DNA from: Streptomyces venezuelae ATCC 10712
Lineage (GTDB): Bacteria > Actinomycetota > Actinomycetes > Streptomycetales > Streptomycetaceae
Assembly (NCBI RefSeq): GCF_008639165.1
Contig: NZ_CP029197.1
Coordinates: 7,072,001-7,136,000 of the forward strand
Direction of reading: 5' to 3'
Length of the DNA stretch: 64,000 bases
The translations under genes were made by a program, and so were the position numbers. The first letter of the stretch is position 1. Every line of letters starts with the position of its first letter. Shown piece by piece: positions 54,532 through 63,292 of the stretch. The notes beneath the pieces were generated by a model that saw nothing but the letters and a program-made list of their open reading frames with translations, was not told the DNA's origin and did not search any database.

Positions 54532-55818
54532 TCAGGCGGGCTGTGGTGTGAGGCGGCGCAGGCCCCGGCGGTCGTAGTAGTGGGTCATGGCCAGACCGAA
54601 GGCCAGGGCGAGGGCCACGCCGACCGCGATCATGATCCAGCCCCTGGCGAGCCCGGCGTCGGCGCGGGCGTCGAAGTACAGGATGGACCGCACGCCGGAA
54701 CTGAGCTGGTGCATCGGCTCGAAGACGCCGAGGAAGCGGTAGAAGCCGGGGGTGGCCTCCAGCGGGACGGTCGCCCCCGAGGAGGGGAGCGCGAGGGCGA
54801 TGAAGACGAACATCGACACGAGCTGCCCGATCCCGCCGAACGCGGCGTTGATCGCCTGGACGCCCAGGCCCACGGCGACCGTGGCGCAGTAGGAGAAGAT
54901 CCACAGCATCGGCAGGTGGGAGGCGTCCATCCCCAGGATCGCGATCGTGGCCACCATGACGAGCGTGGTGGTGAGCACCGAGATGCCGGCCGTCATGAGC
55001 ATCTTCAGGATCAGGGTCTGGGTGCGGCTGATCGGCACGGTCGGGTGGCGGGAGTGCCAGGGGCCGATCTCGCTGTCGGCGTAGCCGAGCGCGGTGTCGA
55101 CGCCGCTGTTGACGAGGTTGCCGCCGATGAAGCCGCCGAGGACGAGCAGCAGCGTGTAGTAGAAGGCGGTCAGGCCGAGACCGCTGTGCCGGCCGATGGG
55201 ATGGCCGACCTCGGTGGTGACGGCCACCGGGTCCGTGAGGAGCAGCCGGGTGGTCGCCAGGTCGGTGGTGGCCGAGAGCTGCTTGCCGATGGTCAGCGAG
55301 GCCTGGTGGGCCGCCCGCTGGTTGATCTGGGCGGTCAGTGAGGAACCGAGGCTGCCGAGTCCGGGGTTGGTGAGCACGGTCAGGGTCGGGCGGACCGTCG
55401 CCCGGTCCGTGGTCAGGGCCGCGACGGAAGCGGTGAAGTCCGCCGGGACGACCAGGGCGCCGAAGACCTTGCCGGAGGCCAGCGCGTCCTGGGCCTCCGC
55501 GCGGTCGAGCCGCCGCCAGTCGACGGCGTTCTTCGAGGGACCGGAGGCGACGATCGCGTCGGTGATCTGCTTCCCCAGGTTCTCCCGCTGCCCGGGCAGC
55601 GGCGCGCCGCGGTCCTCGTCGACCAGCGCGACCGGCAGTCGGTGCAGGTTCTCGTTCGGGTTGAGGATGCCGCCCATGTAGAGGAGGGCGAGGCCCACGG
55701 CGACGATCGCGCTGAGGACGGTCGGTACGAGCCACAGCTTGGGGTTGCGGGCGAGGGCGGCGGCGCGGACCTGCGGGCCCTGGGTGCTCGGGGTGTTCGG
55801 GGGGATCGCGGACGTCAT
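54532..55818 (-). CDS. ABC-2/YhgE-Pip-like membrane protein (DUF3533 type)
   Basis: 428 residues. One N-terminal helix (LWLVPTVLSAIVAVGLALLY) is followed by a large external domain of about 180 residues with LPVALVDEDRGAPL and GKVFGALVVPADFTASVAAL, then five C-terminal helices. This is the layout of ABC-2 permease/YhgE-Pip and DUF3533 proteins. No ATPase gene is adjacent. It converges on recQ. Transport substrate unknown. The start region is divergent to the AAA+ gene. Confidence 0.85.
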   Translation of the reverse strand: MTSAIPPNTPSTQGPQVRAAALARNPKLWLVPTVLSAIVAVGLALLYMGGILNPNENLHRLPVALVDEDRGAPLPGQRENLGKQITDAIVASGPSKNAVDWRRLDRAEAQDALASGKVFGALVVPADFTASVAALTTDRATVRPTLTVLTNPGLGSLGSSLTAQINQRAAHQASLTIGKQLSATTDLATTRLLLTDPVAVTTEVGHPIGRHSGLGLTAFYYTLLLVLGGFIGGNLVNSGVDTALGYADSEIGPWHSRHPTVPISRTQTLILKMLMTAGISVLTTTLVMVATIAILGMDASHLPMLWIFSYCATVAVGLGVQAINAAFGGIGQLVSMFVFIALALPSSGATVPLEATPGFYRFLGVFEPMHQLSSGVRSILYFDARADAGLARGWIMIAVGVALALAFGLAMTHYYDRRGLRRLTPQPA

Positions 55819-55889
55819 GCTGCCATCGTCGGCGCGCGCGCCGCCCTGGCGGGGATTGCGGGCCGTACGGGGCGGGCGGCGTGTCGGGC

Positions 55890-55945
55890 GGCCGCGGGCC
55901 GTTTGGTGCGCGAACCGGAGGGCCGCGGGGCCGTTTGGTGCGTGA
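55890..55945. promoter_or_regulatory. Direct repeat in the AAA+ gene upstream region
   Basis: GGCCGCGGGCCGTTTGGTGC (55890-) and a near-identical copy from 55921 repeat with 31-bp spacing, about three helical turns. The first copy runs into GTTTGGTGCGCGAAC, an imperfect inverted repeat similar in outline to ClgR boxes (GTTCGC-N-GCGAAC). The link to ClgR is only a suggestion. Confidence 0.4.
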
Positions 55946-56063
55946 GACGGGCGGCAGCTGGCCCGCTTCCCGCGCGGATTCGGTGGGGGACCACTCCGGT
56001 TGCGGAGCCCTGGGCACCACGTTTCAGTGGGAACGCCCCCCCCACGCGTCTGATGGAGCTGAC

Positions 56064-58625
56064 ATGTCGATGGCGTTCGGTTCACCCTTCGGTTCATCCG
56101 ATCCGTTCAGCGACATGCTGAATCGGTTCTTCGGAATGTCACCGGCGTCGTCGCCCCCGGCCGTGCAGCGCGTCCCGATCGGGCGGCTGCTGACCGAGTC
56201 CTCGCACGAACTGCTCAACCTCGCCGCCCGCAAGGCCGGCGAGGACGGCACGTCCGACCTCGACACCGAGCACCTGCTCTGGGCCGCGACCCAGGTGGAC
56301 CCCTCCCGCGCACTGCTGTCCCGGATCGGCGTGGACCCCGAGGCGCTCGCCGCCCAGCTCGACGAGGTGCTGCCCCGGGAATCCCGCGAGCCCTCGGCGG
56401 AACCGGGACTCACCCCGGCGGCCAAGCGCACCCTCGCCGCCGCCTACGGCCGCTCGCAGGAGGCGGGCGTGTCCTACATCGGTCCCGAGCACATCCTCGC
56501 CGCCCTCCTCGACGACGCCGACTCGGGCGCCGGGCGGCTGCTCGGCGCGGACGACCAGGACGTCAGAAAGCTGCGCGGTCTCGCCGACCGGGCGTCCCGC
56601 ACCGACGGCGGCGCGCCCGCCGCCGGACGGCAGGCGCAGCAGCCCGCCACCACCCTCGACGAGTACGGCAGGGACCTCACGGACGAGGCGAAGGCGGGCA
56701 AGCTGGACCCGGTGGTCGGCCGTGCCGAGGAGATCGAGCAGACCATCGAGATCCTCTCCCGGCGCTCCAAGAACAACCCGGTGCTCATCGGCGAGCCCGG
56801 CGTCGGCAAGACCGCCATCGTCGAGGGCCTCGCCCAGCGCATCGTGGCCGGTGAGGTGCCCGCCACCCTCAAGGACAAGCGGGTCGTCTCCCTCGACCTG
56901 TCCGGCATGGTGGCCGGCGCGCAGTACCGGGGTCAGTTCGAGGAGCGTCTGAAGAAGGTCATCGAGGACGTCCAGAACGCCGGCGGCGAGATCATCCTCT
57001 TCATCGACGAACTCCACACCGTCGTCGGCGCGGGCGCGACCGGCGAGGGCTCGATGGACGCCGGCAACATGCTCAAGCCCGCCCTCGCCCGGGGCGAGCT
57101 GCACGTGGTCGGGGCGACGACGATCGACGAGTACCGCAAGCACATCGAGAAGGACGCCGCCCTCGAACGCCGCTTCCAGCCCGTCCTCATCCCGGAGCCC
57201 ACGGTCGAGGAGACCGTGCAGATCCTCGAAGGACTGCGGGACGCGTACGAGGCCCACCACCAGGTCCGGTTCGCCGACGGAGCCCTCACGGCGGCGGCCG
57301 AACTCTCCGACCGGTACATCGGCGACCGCTTCCTGCCCGACAAGGCCATCGACCTGATGGACCAGGCGGGCGCGCGGGTACGGCTGCGCAGCGCCGGCCG
57401 CTCCACCGAGGTCGTCAGCCGGGAGGACCGCATCGCCAAGCTGCGCCGCGAGAAGGACCAGGCCGTCGCCGGCGAGCAGTTCGACAAGGCCGCGGACCTG
57501 AAGCGGCAGATCGCCGAGGTGGAGGGCGAGCTGGCGGGCATCGAGGAGCGCCGGGAGGGCGTTGTCTCGGTCACCGCCGCCGACATCGCCGACATCGTCT
57601 CGCGCCGCACCGGCATCCCGGTCTCCCAGCTCACCGCCAGCGAGAAGGAGCGGCTGCTGAAGCTGGAGGAGGAGATGCACGCCAGGATCGTCGGCCAGGA
57701 CGAGGCCGTCACCGCCGTCTCGGAGGCGGTGCGCCGCAGCCGGGCCGGCATGGGAGACCCGAACCGCCCCGTCGGCTCGTTCCTCTTCCTCGGGCCCACC
57801 GGCGTCGGCAAGACCGAGCTCGCCAAGACGCTCGCCGGCCTGCTCTTCGGCGACGAGGACCGGATGATCCGCTTCGACATGAGCGAGTTCCAGGAGAAGC
57901 ACACGGTCGCCCGGCTCGTCGGTGCCCCTCCCGGCTATGTCGGGTACGAGGAGGCCGGCCAGCTCACCGAGAAGGTGCGGCGCAACCCGTACAGCGTGGT
58001 CCTCTTCGACGAGGTGGAGAAGGCGCACCCCGACGTGTTCAACACGCTGCTCCAGATCCTCGACGACGGTCGGCTCACCGACGGCCAGGGCCGTACCGTC
58101 GACTTCCGCCACTGTGTGGTGATCATGACGTCCAACATCGGCGCGCATCGCATCCTGGCGCACGAGGGCGACGCGGCCGAGCTCAAGGACGAGCTGATGG
58201 AGGACCTGCGGGGACGCTTCCTGCCCGAGTTCCTCAACCGCATCGACGACATCATCGTCTTCCACAGCCTCACCGAGAAGGACCTGTCGGAGATCGTCGA
58301 CCACCTCCTGGACCGCAGCAAGCACCGGGTCCGCGCGCAGGGCATGACCCTGGAGGTCACCGAGGCGGCGAAGAAGCTCCTGGTGGCCCACGGCTATCAG
58401 CCGGAGTTCGGCGCCCGCCCGCTGCGGCGGACGATCCAGTCGGAACTCGACAACCGCGTGGCGTCCCTGCTGCTCGGCGGGGAGGCGGACCCGGGGGACA
58501 CGATCGTCGCCGACGTGATCGACGACTCCCTGCACTGCACCGTACGCAAGCACGAGGCCGGGACCGGCACGGGCACGGAACCCGAGCCCGAGCACGGGAC
58601 CGCGGAGAGCGGCGCGGCGGCGTGA
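56064..58625 (+). CDS. ClpC-like AAA+ unfoldase/chaperone
   Basis: 853 residues: a short N-terminal unique part (about 1-35), a Clp N domain (36-175), AAA-1 with GEPGVGKT (243-250), a short UVR-type middle region (EQFDKAADLKRQIAEVEGEL) and AAA-2 with GPTGVGKT (577-584), sensor 2 and a D2-small domain. The short middle makes it ClpC-like, not ClpB. However, the loop after NIGAH in AAA-2, where ClpC proteins carry a [LIV]GF tripeptide for ClpP docking, reads RILAHEGDAAELKDEL without it. It may act alone as a disaggregase. The C-terminus is an acidic tail. GGAG lies 5 bp before the ATG. Confidence 0.92.
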   Translation: MSMAFGSPFGSSDPFSDMLNRFFGMSPASSPPAVQRVPIGRLLTESSHELLNLAARKAGEDGTSDLDTEHLLWAATQVDPSRALLSRIGVDPEALAAQLDEVLPRESREPSAEPGLTPAAKRTLAAAYGRSQEAGVSYIGPEHILAALLDDADSGAGRLLGADDQDVRKLRGLADRASRTDGGAPAAGRQAQQPATTLDEYGRDLTDEAKAGKLDPVVGRAEEIEQTIEILSRRSKNNPVLIGEPGVGKTAIVEGLAQRIVAGEVPATLKDKRVVSLDLSGMVAGAQYRGQFEERLKKVIEDVQNAGGEIILFIDELHTVVGAGATGEGSMDAGNMLKPALARGELHVVGATTIDEYRKHIEKDAALERRFQPVLIPEPTVEETVQILEGLRDAYEAHHQVRFADGALTAAAELSDRYIGDRFLPDKAIDLMDQAGARVRLRSAGRSTEVVSREDRIAKLRREKDQAVAGEQFDKAADLKRQIAEVEGELAGIEERREGVVSVTAADIADIVSRRTGIPVSQLTASEKERLLKLEEEMHARIVGQDEAVTAVSEAVRRSRAGMGDPNRPVGSFLFLGPTGVGKTELAKTLAGLLFGDEDRMIRFDMSEFQEKHTVARLVGAPPGYVGYEEAGQLTEKVRRNPYSVVLFDEVEKAHPDVFNTLLQILDDGRLTDGQGRTVDFRHCVVIMTSNIGAHRILAHEGDAAELKDELMEDLRGRFLPEFLNRIDDIIVFHSLTEKDLSEIVDHLLDRSKHRVRAQGMTLEVTEAAKKLLVAHGYQPEFGARPLRRTIQSELDNRVASLLLGGEADPGDTIVADVIDDSLHCTVRKHEAGTGTGTEPEPEHGTAESGAAA

Positions 58626-58653
58626 CACGCCGGGGACTGTAGACCCGCCGACC

Positions 58654-58733
58654 GTCCGAACCGCCGTCTGCCCGAACCGTCGGCCGCCCGAAGCGCTTTC
58701 TGCCCGACCCGCTGTCCGCCCGACCCGCTGTCC
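58654..58733. repeat. Five tandem 16-bp units behind the AAA+ gene
   Basis: Units of GCCCGAACCGCTGTCT type at 58654-58669, 58670-58685, 58686-58701, 58702-58717 and 58718-58733; the last two are identical. They lie in the 123-bp gap between the AAA+ gene and fdhD, which converge. Confidence 0.88.
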
Positions 58734-58748
58734 GTCAGACGCCGTGCG

Positions 58749-59585
58749 TCAGGCGACCGGCAGCGGGTCGAGGCGCTCGACGCCCGTGTACACGTTCATC
58801 GACGCGCCGCGCAGGAAGCCGACCAGGGTCAGACCGCTCTCGGCCGCCAGGTCCACGGCGAGGGAGGAGGGCGCGGAGACGGCCGCGAGCAGCGGGATGC
58901 CGGCCATCACCGCCTTCTGCACCAGCTCGAACGAGGCCCGCCCGCTGACCATCAGGACCGACCCGCGCAGCGGCACGAGGCCCTCGCGCAGGGCGTGGCC
59001 GACGACCTTGTCCACGGCGTTGTGCCGGCCGACGTCCTCCCGCAGGCACAGCAGCTCGCCCTCGGCGGAGAAGAGTCCGGCGGCGTGCAGACCGCCCGTG
59101 CTGTCGAAGACCCGCTGGGCCGCCCGCAGCCGATCCGGGAGGGCCGCGAGGACGTCCGTCCCGATCCGCAGCGGGTCCTCGTCGACCGTCCAGGCGGCCG
59201 TCGTGCGCACCGCGTCCAGGCTCGCCTTGCCGCACAGACCGCACGAGGACGTCGTGTAGAAGTTGCGTTCCAGCGAGGCGTCGGGCGCGGCGACGCCGGG
59301 CGCGAGAGCGACGTCGACGACGTTGTACGTGTTGCCCCCGTCGGCGGTGGCGCCCGCGCAGTAGCGGATGCCGGCCAGCTCGTCGGCGGAGCGCAGCACG
59401 CCCTCGCTGACCAGGAAACCGACCGCGAGGTCGAAGTCGTCGCCGGGCGTGCGCATGGTCACCGTGAGCGGGCGCCCGCCGACCCGGATCTCCATCGGCT
59501 CCTCGGCGGCCAGGGTGTCCGGGCGGTAGGAGGAGTCACCCTCGCGCACGCGCAGCACGCGCCGCCGTACGGTCACTCGTCCCAT
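58749..59585 (-). CDS. fdhD: Formate dehydrogenase accessory sulfurtransferase FdhD
   Basis: 278 residues. The catalytic Cys pair is SSCGLCGK (C115, C118), and EDVGRHNAVDKVVG, MVSGRASFELVQKA, and PLLAAVSAPSSLAVDLA are the cofactor and dimer motifs. FdhD passes sulfur from a desulfurase to the bis-MGD cofactor of formate dehydrogenases. No formate dehydrogenase is in the window; the molybdopterin oxidoreductase at 39734 is of the sulfite oxidase type and does not need FdhD. AGAGG precedes the ATG. Divergent from the DyP gene. Confidence 0.95.
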   Translation of the reverse strand: MGRVTVRRRVLRVREGDSSYRPDTLAAEEPMEIRVGGRPLTVTMRTPGDDFDLAVGFLVSEGVLRSADELAGIRYCAGATADGGNTYNVVDVALAPGVAAPDASLERNFYTTSSCGLCGKASLDAVRTTAAWTVDEDPLRIGTDVLAALPDRLRAAQRVFDSTGGLHAAGLFSAEGELLCLREDVGRHNAVDKVVGHALREGLVPLRGSVLMVSGRASFELVQKAVMAGIPLLAAVSAPSSLAVDLAAESGLTLVGFLRGASMNVYTGVERLDPLPVA

Positions 59586-59840
59586 GGTCCGTTCCTCTCC
59601 TCGGAGCAGCGCTCCGAAGGCGTCGTGCGGCGTGATCCCGTCGTGCCCCGTTCGGGTGGTCGTATACGACTCTGTCACGCGGGCGCGGCGGGCACCGCCC
59701 CCGGGACCCGTTTCCGGACGTCGGCCATCGGATCGCGGGTCGACGTCCGGCCGCCGGGCTGCGGGCCCGATCTTCCGCGCCTACGCTGGCGCTGTCCTTT
59801 TGTTGACTTTTTGTACGTGTTGTCCATCGACGGGAGTCCC

Positions 59841-60830
59841 ATGGTCGTCGTCCAACCCGTCGTCGCCCCGCCCGCGCGGGCCGCCGTCTTCCTGGTCGTC
59901 ACCGTCAACCCCGGCGGCGAGGCCACCGTGCGGGAGGCGCTCCAGGACCTGTCCGGCCTGACCCGGTCGGTGTCCTTCCGCTCCCCCGAATCCCGTCTCA
60001 CCTGCGTCACCGGGATCGGCTCCACGGGCTGGGACCGGCTCGTCGGCGGCCCCCGCCCCCGCGAACTCCACCCCTTCCCGCCGCTGGCCGGGCCCCGCCA
60101 CCGCGCCCCGGCCACCCCCGGCGACCTGCTCTTCCACCTGCGGGCCGGGCGCATGGACCTCTGCTTCGAACTCGCCAGGCTGATCATGGAGAGCCTGGCC
60201 GGCGCGGTGACCGTCGTCGACGAGGTGCACGGCTTCGCGTACTTCGACGACCGCGACCTGCTCGGCTTCGTCGACGGCAGCGAGAACCCGGAGGGCCCGG
60301 TGGCCGCCGAGGCCGTCCACATCGGCGACGAGGACCCCGTCTTCCGCGGCGGCAGCTACGTCCACGTGCAGAAGTACCTGCACGACATGCCGGCCTGGGA
60401 CTCCCTCACCGTGGAACAGCAGGAACACGTCATCGGCCGCGCCAAGGGGTCCAACGTGGAGATGGCGGACGACGTCAAACCCGCCGACTCGCACGTCGCG
60501 CTGAACACGATCGTCGACGAGGACGGCGTCACCCGGCAGATCTTCCGCGCGAACATGCCCTTCGGACAGATCGGCGACGGCGAGTTCGGCACCTACTTCA
60601 TCGGGTACGCACGGACCCCGGCCGTCACCGAGCTGATGCTGCGCAACATGTTCCTCGGCAGCCCCCCGGGCAGCACGGACCGCATCCTCGACTTCTCCCG
60701 GGCCGTGACCGGCGGCCTCTTCTTCGTGCCCAGCGCGGACCTCCTCGACGACCTGCCCGCCCCGCAGCCGGACGCGGCCGCCGCCACCCAGGGAGATTCC
60801 CTGGGAATCGGCGGACTGAAAGGAGCCTGA
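59841..60830 (+). CDS. DyP-type heme peroxidase, encapsulin cargo
   Basis: 329 residues. The DyP motif GFVDGSEN is at 142-149 (catalytic D145), the proximal heme His is in PADSHVALN (H219), and RQIFRANMPFG provides the distal Arg. The last 11 residues, DSLGIGGLKGA, are a cargo-loading peptide for family 1 encapsulins, tethered by a Pro/Ala linker. The peroxidase is therefore packed inside the shell encoded next. GGGAG precedes the ATG. The upstream 255 bp contain an unusually T-rich run (TTTTGTTGACTTTTTGT, around 59797-59813), probably the promoter region. Confidence 0.95.
   Translation: MVVVQPVVAPPARAAVFLVVTVNPGGEATVREALQDLSGLTRSVSFRSPESRLTCVTGIGSTGWDRLVGGPRPRELHPFPPLAGPRHRAPATPGDLLFHLRAGRMDLCFELARLIMESLAGAVTVVDEVHGFAYFDDRDLLGFVDGSENPEGPVAAEAVHIGDEDPVFRGGSYVHVQKYLHDMPAWDSLTVEQQEHVIGRAKGSNVEMADDVKPADSHVALNTIVDEDGVTRQIFRANMPFGQIGDGEFGTYFIGYARTPAVTELMLRNMFLGSPPGSTDRILDFSRAVTGGLFFVPSADLLDDLPAPQPDAAAATQGDSLGIGGLKGA
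60819..60825 (+). promoter_or_regulatory. Encapsulin SD embedded in the DyP targeting-peptide codons
   Basis: AAAGGAG is formed by the Lys-Gly-Ala codons of the LKGA tail, 10 bp before the encapsulin ATG. The coding sequence for the targeting peptide thus doubles as the ribosome site of the shell gene. Confidence 0.8.
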
Positions 60831-60835
60831 ACCCC

Positions 60836-61690
60836 ATGACGACCCCCGACGCCACGCCCACCCCGCACCTCGGCCCCGACACCACCAACCTGCACCGCGA
60901 ACTCGCCCCGATCACCCCGGCGGCCTGGGCCGAGATCGAGGAGGAGGCCCGCCGCACCTTCCGCCGCAACGTCGCGGGACGCCGGGTCGTCGACGTCCCC
61001 GACGCCGCGGGTCCGGAACTCGCCGCCGTCGGCACGGGACACCTCACCGACATGGCCCCGCCCGCGCCCGGCGTCACCGCCCGGCTGCGGGACGCGCGGC
61101 CCCTGGTCGAGCTCAGGGTGCCGTTCACCGTCGACCGGGCCGCCGTCGACGACGTCGAGCGCGGCTCGAAGGACTCCGACTGGCAGCCCGTCAAGGACGC
61201 GGCGCGCGCCATGGCGTTCGTCGAGGACCGGATGATCTTCGACGGATACGGGGCGGCGGGTGTCGACGGACTGCGCGCCCGCTCCTCGAACCCCGTCGTC
61301 CGGCTGCCCGTCGAACCGAGCGACTACCCCGACGCGGTCAGCCGCGCCCTGACCGCGCTGCGGCTCGCCGGCGTCGACGGGCCGTACGCCCTGCTGCTCG
61401 GCGCCGAGGAGTACCGGGCGGTCAGCGAGACCTCCGACCACGGCTACCCCATCGCCGCGCACCTCGCCCGGATGCTCGACGGCTCCCCGATCTGGGCCCC
61501 GGCCCTCAGCGGCGGATTCGTCCTCTCCACCCGCGGCGGCGACTTCGAACTGTTCCTGGGCCAGGACCTGGCGATCGGCTACACCGGCCACGACGCCCAC
61601 AGCGTCCAGCTGTACTTCCAGGAGACGCTGACCTTCCGCACGTACACGGACGAGGCCGTCGTCGTCCTGGAGGCTCCGAACGTCCCGTGA
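60836..61690 (+). CDS. Family 1 encapsulin shell protein
   Basis: 284 residues, the HK97-fold linocin M18-type shell: LHRELAPITPAAWAEIEEEA RRTFRRNVAGRRVVDVPDAA at the start, LRDARPLVELRVPFTVDRAA, FDGYGAAGVDGLRA, and a C-terminal DLAIGYTGHDAHSVQLYFQE TLTFRTYTDEAVVVLE. Its partner is the DyP peroxidase 5 bp upstream. The assembly is presumably a T=1 compartment of about 24 nm holding the peroxidase, used in oxidative defence. Stop is followed by 42 bp and a convergent membrane gene. Confidence 0.95.
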   Translation: MTTPDATPTPHLGPDTTNLHRELAPITPAAWAEIEEEARRTFRRNVAGRRVVDVPDAAGPELAAVGTGHLTDMAPPAPGVTARLRDARPLVELRVPFTVDRAAVDDVERGSKDSDWQPVKDAARAMAFVEDRMIFDGYGAAGVDGLRARSSNPVVRLPVEPSDYPDAVSRALTALRLAGVDGPYALLLGAEEYRAVSETSDHGYPIAAHLARMLDGSPIWAPALSGGFVLSTRGGDFELFLGQDLAIGYTGHDAHSVQLYFQETLTFRTYTDEAVVVLEAPNVP

Positions 61691-61732
61691 GCGCGGGACT
61701 CCGGCCGTGGGGGGGGCGTGCGGCGGGGCCGG

Positions 61733-62584
61733 TCAGCCGCGCCACCACGGCTCGCGTACGTAGAGGCTCTCGGTGCTCGTACAGCCGAGGCCGTTGGAGA
61801 CCTGCTCGGAGTCGAGGTTCCAGCCGATCACGCCGTCGCCCTCGCGGCCCAGCTCGATCAGCCGGTCGCTCTCCGTCCGCGTCCCGTCCGTCACCCGGCA
61901 CTCCACGATCGACGTCCACGCGCGCCCGTCGAGCGCAGAGACGAAGGCGAGGACGGGCAGGACGACGACGGTCAGGGCGAGGGCCACCCACTGCTCGACC
62001 CCGGCCGCCCGGCGCAGCCAGGGCGCCGGCCGGTACGCGGGGTCCCCCCCATGGCTCCGGTGGTGGTACGAACGGCGCCGGCCCGTGCGGTACTCCACCG
62101 CCACGCCCTGGCGGAGCCCGTACGCGACGAGCCCGGTGCCGAGCCCCCACCACGGGCCGAAGAGGCAGGCGTCGACGACGCCCACGGCGAACGGATTGAC
62201 GACGGTGAGGGCCGCCCGGCGGAGCGCCCCGCCGAGCCCGCCGCCCATCGGCACCGCGCCGCGCGCGGCGAACAGGGCGAAGACGACCCGGGAGACGACC
62301 ACGGCGAGCACGGAGCCGAGCAGCGGGTCGGTGATGACCATGCCGATCAGCACGTCGGGCCAGTTCCCGACGTCCATCCCGACGAACACGTCCCGCACCG
62401 CGTCCCCGCCGCCGACGGTGTACGCCACCTTGGTCACGGGGACGGCGACCGCCAGGGCCAGGAGGACGGTGTGCCCGGGCCCGCCCTTGCGGTCGGCGGC
62501 CCTGACCTGGTCCTCGCCCGGTCCCGACCGGCCGTCGCCGGGTCCTGAGGGGCCGTCGGCCGCGCGCGTCTCCGCTTCCCGCAT
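61733..62584 (-). CDS. Uncharacterised multi-pass membrane protein
   Basis: 283 residues. About four hydrophobic segments occur in the first 160 residues (HTVLLALAVAVPVTKVAYTV, DPLLGSVLAVVVSRVVFALF, ALTVVNPFAVGVVDACLFGP WWG), and one at about 195-215 (QWVALALTVVVLPVLAFVS). A C-terminal external tail of 65 residues has two Cys (ECRVTDG, GLGCTSTES) that may form a disulfide. I do not recognise a family. It is followed by nothing on its strand within the window and starts 8 bp behind the Gre-like gene, so they share a transcript. Confidence 0.8.
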   Translation of the reverse strand: MREAETRAADGPSGPGDGRSGPGEDQVRAADRKGGPGHTVLLALAVAVPVTKVAYTVGGGDAVRDVFVGMDVGNWPDVLIGMVITDPLLGSVLAVVVSRVVFALFAARGAVPMGGGLGGALRRAALTVVNPFAVGVVDACLFGPWWGLGTGLVAYGLRQGVAVEYRTGRRRSYHHRSHGGDPAYRPAPWLRRAAGVEQWVALALTVVVLPVLAFVSALDGRAWTSIVECRVTDGTRTESDRLIELGREGDGVIGWNLDSEQVSNGLGCTSTESLYVREPWWRG

Positions 62585-62592
62585 GCCGGCCG

Positions 62593-63060
62593 CTAGTCGC
62601 CGAGGGAGACGACGACCGCGGTGGTCCGGCCCTGGGGCGTCACATAGGTGACGGTGTCTCCCGCGCGGTGGCCGAGCAGGGCGCCGCCCAGCGGGCTGTC
62701 GGCGGTGACCATGGTCGCGTCGAGGACCGCCGCGACCTCGCCGATCTGGACGGTGGTCTCCGTGCCGTCCTCGAACCGGACGGTCACGGTGCTGCCCACG
62801 CCGACCGCGTCGGTACGGGGGGCTCCCGCGACGGCCGCCTCGCGCAGCCGGCCGTGGAGCTCGTCGATGCGGCGGTCCAGCCGGGTGAGCTCCGTGCCGC
62901 GTTGGAGCTCGTCGGCCTGGTCGGCCCGGTCGCCCGTCTCGTCGCCGCCCCCGTCCCTGAGGGTGACGGCGACGGCCTCGCGTTCGGTGCGCAGTTCGTC
63001 GAGTTCCCGCTCCAGTGCCTCGCGGGCGGCGGCGCTGATGGGCTCGGGTCCACCGGTCAT
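62593..63060 (-). CDS. GreA/GreB-family-like protein
   Basis: 155 residues. An N-terminal coiled coil (AAREALERELDELRTEREAV, LTRLDRRIDELHGRLREAAV) and a C-terminal FKBP-like Gre domain (GSTVTVRFEDGTETTVQIGE, SPLGGALLGHRAGDTVTYVT). The coiled-coil tip reads GGGDETGDRADQADEL: it is acidic but not the DLKENAEY motif of genuine GreA. It may therefore bind RNA polymerase with a different effect, as Rnk or Gfh proteins do. Separated by 8 bp from the membrane gene. Confidence 0.88.
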   Translation of the reverse strand: MTGGPEPISAAAREALERELDELRTEREAVAVTLRDGGGDETGDRADQADELQRGTELTRLDRRIDELHGRLREAAVAGAPRTDAVGVGSTVTVRFEDGTETTVQIGEVAAVLDATMVTADSPLGGALLGHRAGDTVTYVTPQGRTTAVVVSLGD

Positions 63061-63147
63061 TGCTGCTCCCTGGTGCGGCGGCACGATCACGTGTCGCGGA
63101 TCTGATCCTCGTCGATCAAAAAGGGCATTCAAGGCATTTTCGACATT

Positions 63148-63179
63148 ATCAGTCGGTGGCGTCATCAGTCGGTGGCGTC
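63148..63179. repeat. Perfect 16-bp tandem duplication
   Basis: ATCAGTCGGTGGCGTC at 63148-63163 and again at 63164-63179, in the divergent region between the Gre-like gene and the maltokinase-cap-like gene, next to an AT-rich stretch (CATTTTCGACATTATC). Confidence 0.9.
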
Positions 63180-63292
63180 GCACGGCCTCGGGCGGACGGG
63201 CCCGCCGACCCGGCCCCCTGGTCTGTTACGTTGCCGGTGCCCGGGCGCCGGACGAGGCGGTCCCGGCCACGCAGGAGAGGGAGACCCGCACG

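Noticed and set aside
56139..58628. 829-codon ORF opposite the AAA+ gene
   Set aside because: Antisense shadow of a highly conserved AAA+ protein.
58995..59840. N-terminal extension of the DyP gene by 282 codons
   Set aside because: The extension runs antisense through fdhD. ATG 59841 with GGGAG gives a normal DyP length.
59586..59840. Formal promoter for the DyP/encapsulin operon
   Set aside because: TTGACT is present in a T-rich run but no acceptable -10 lies 16-19 bp downstream, so I do not call a promoter.
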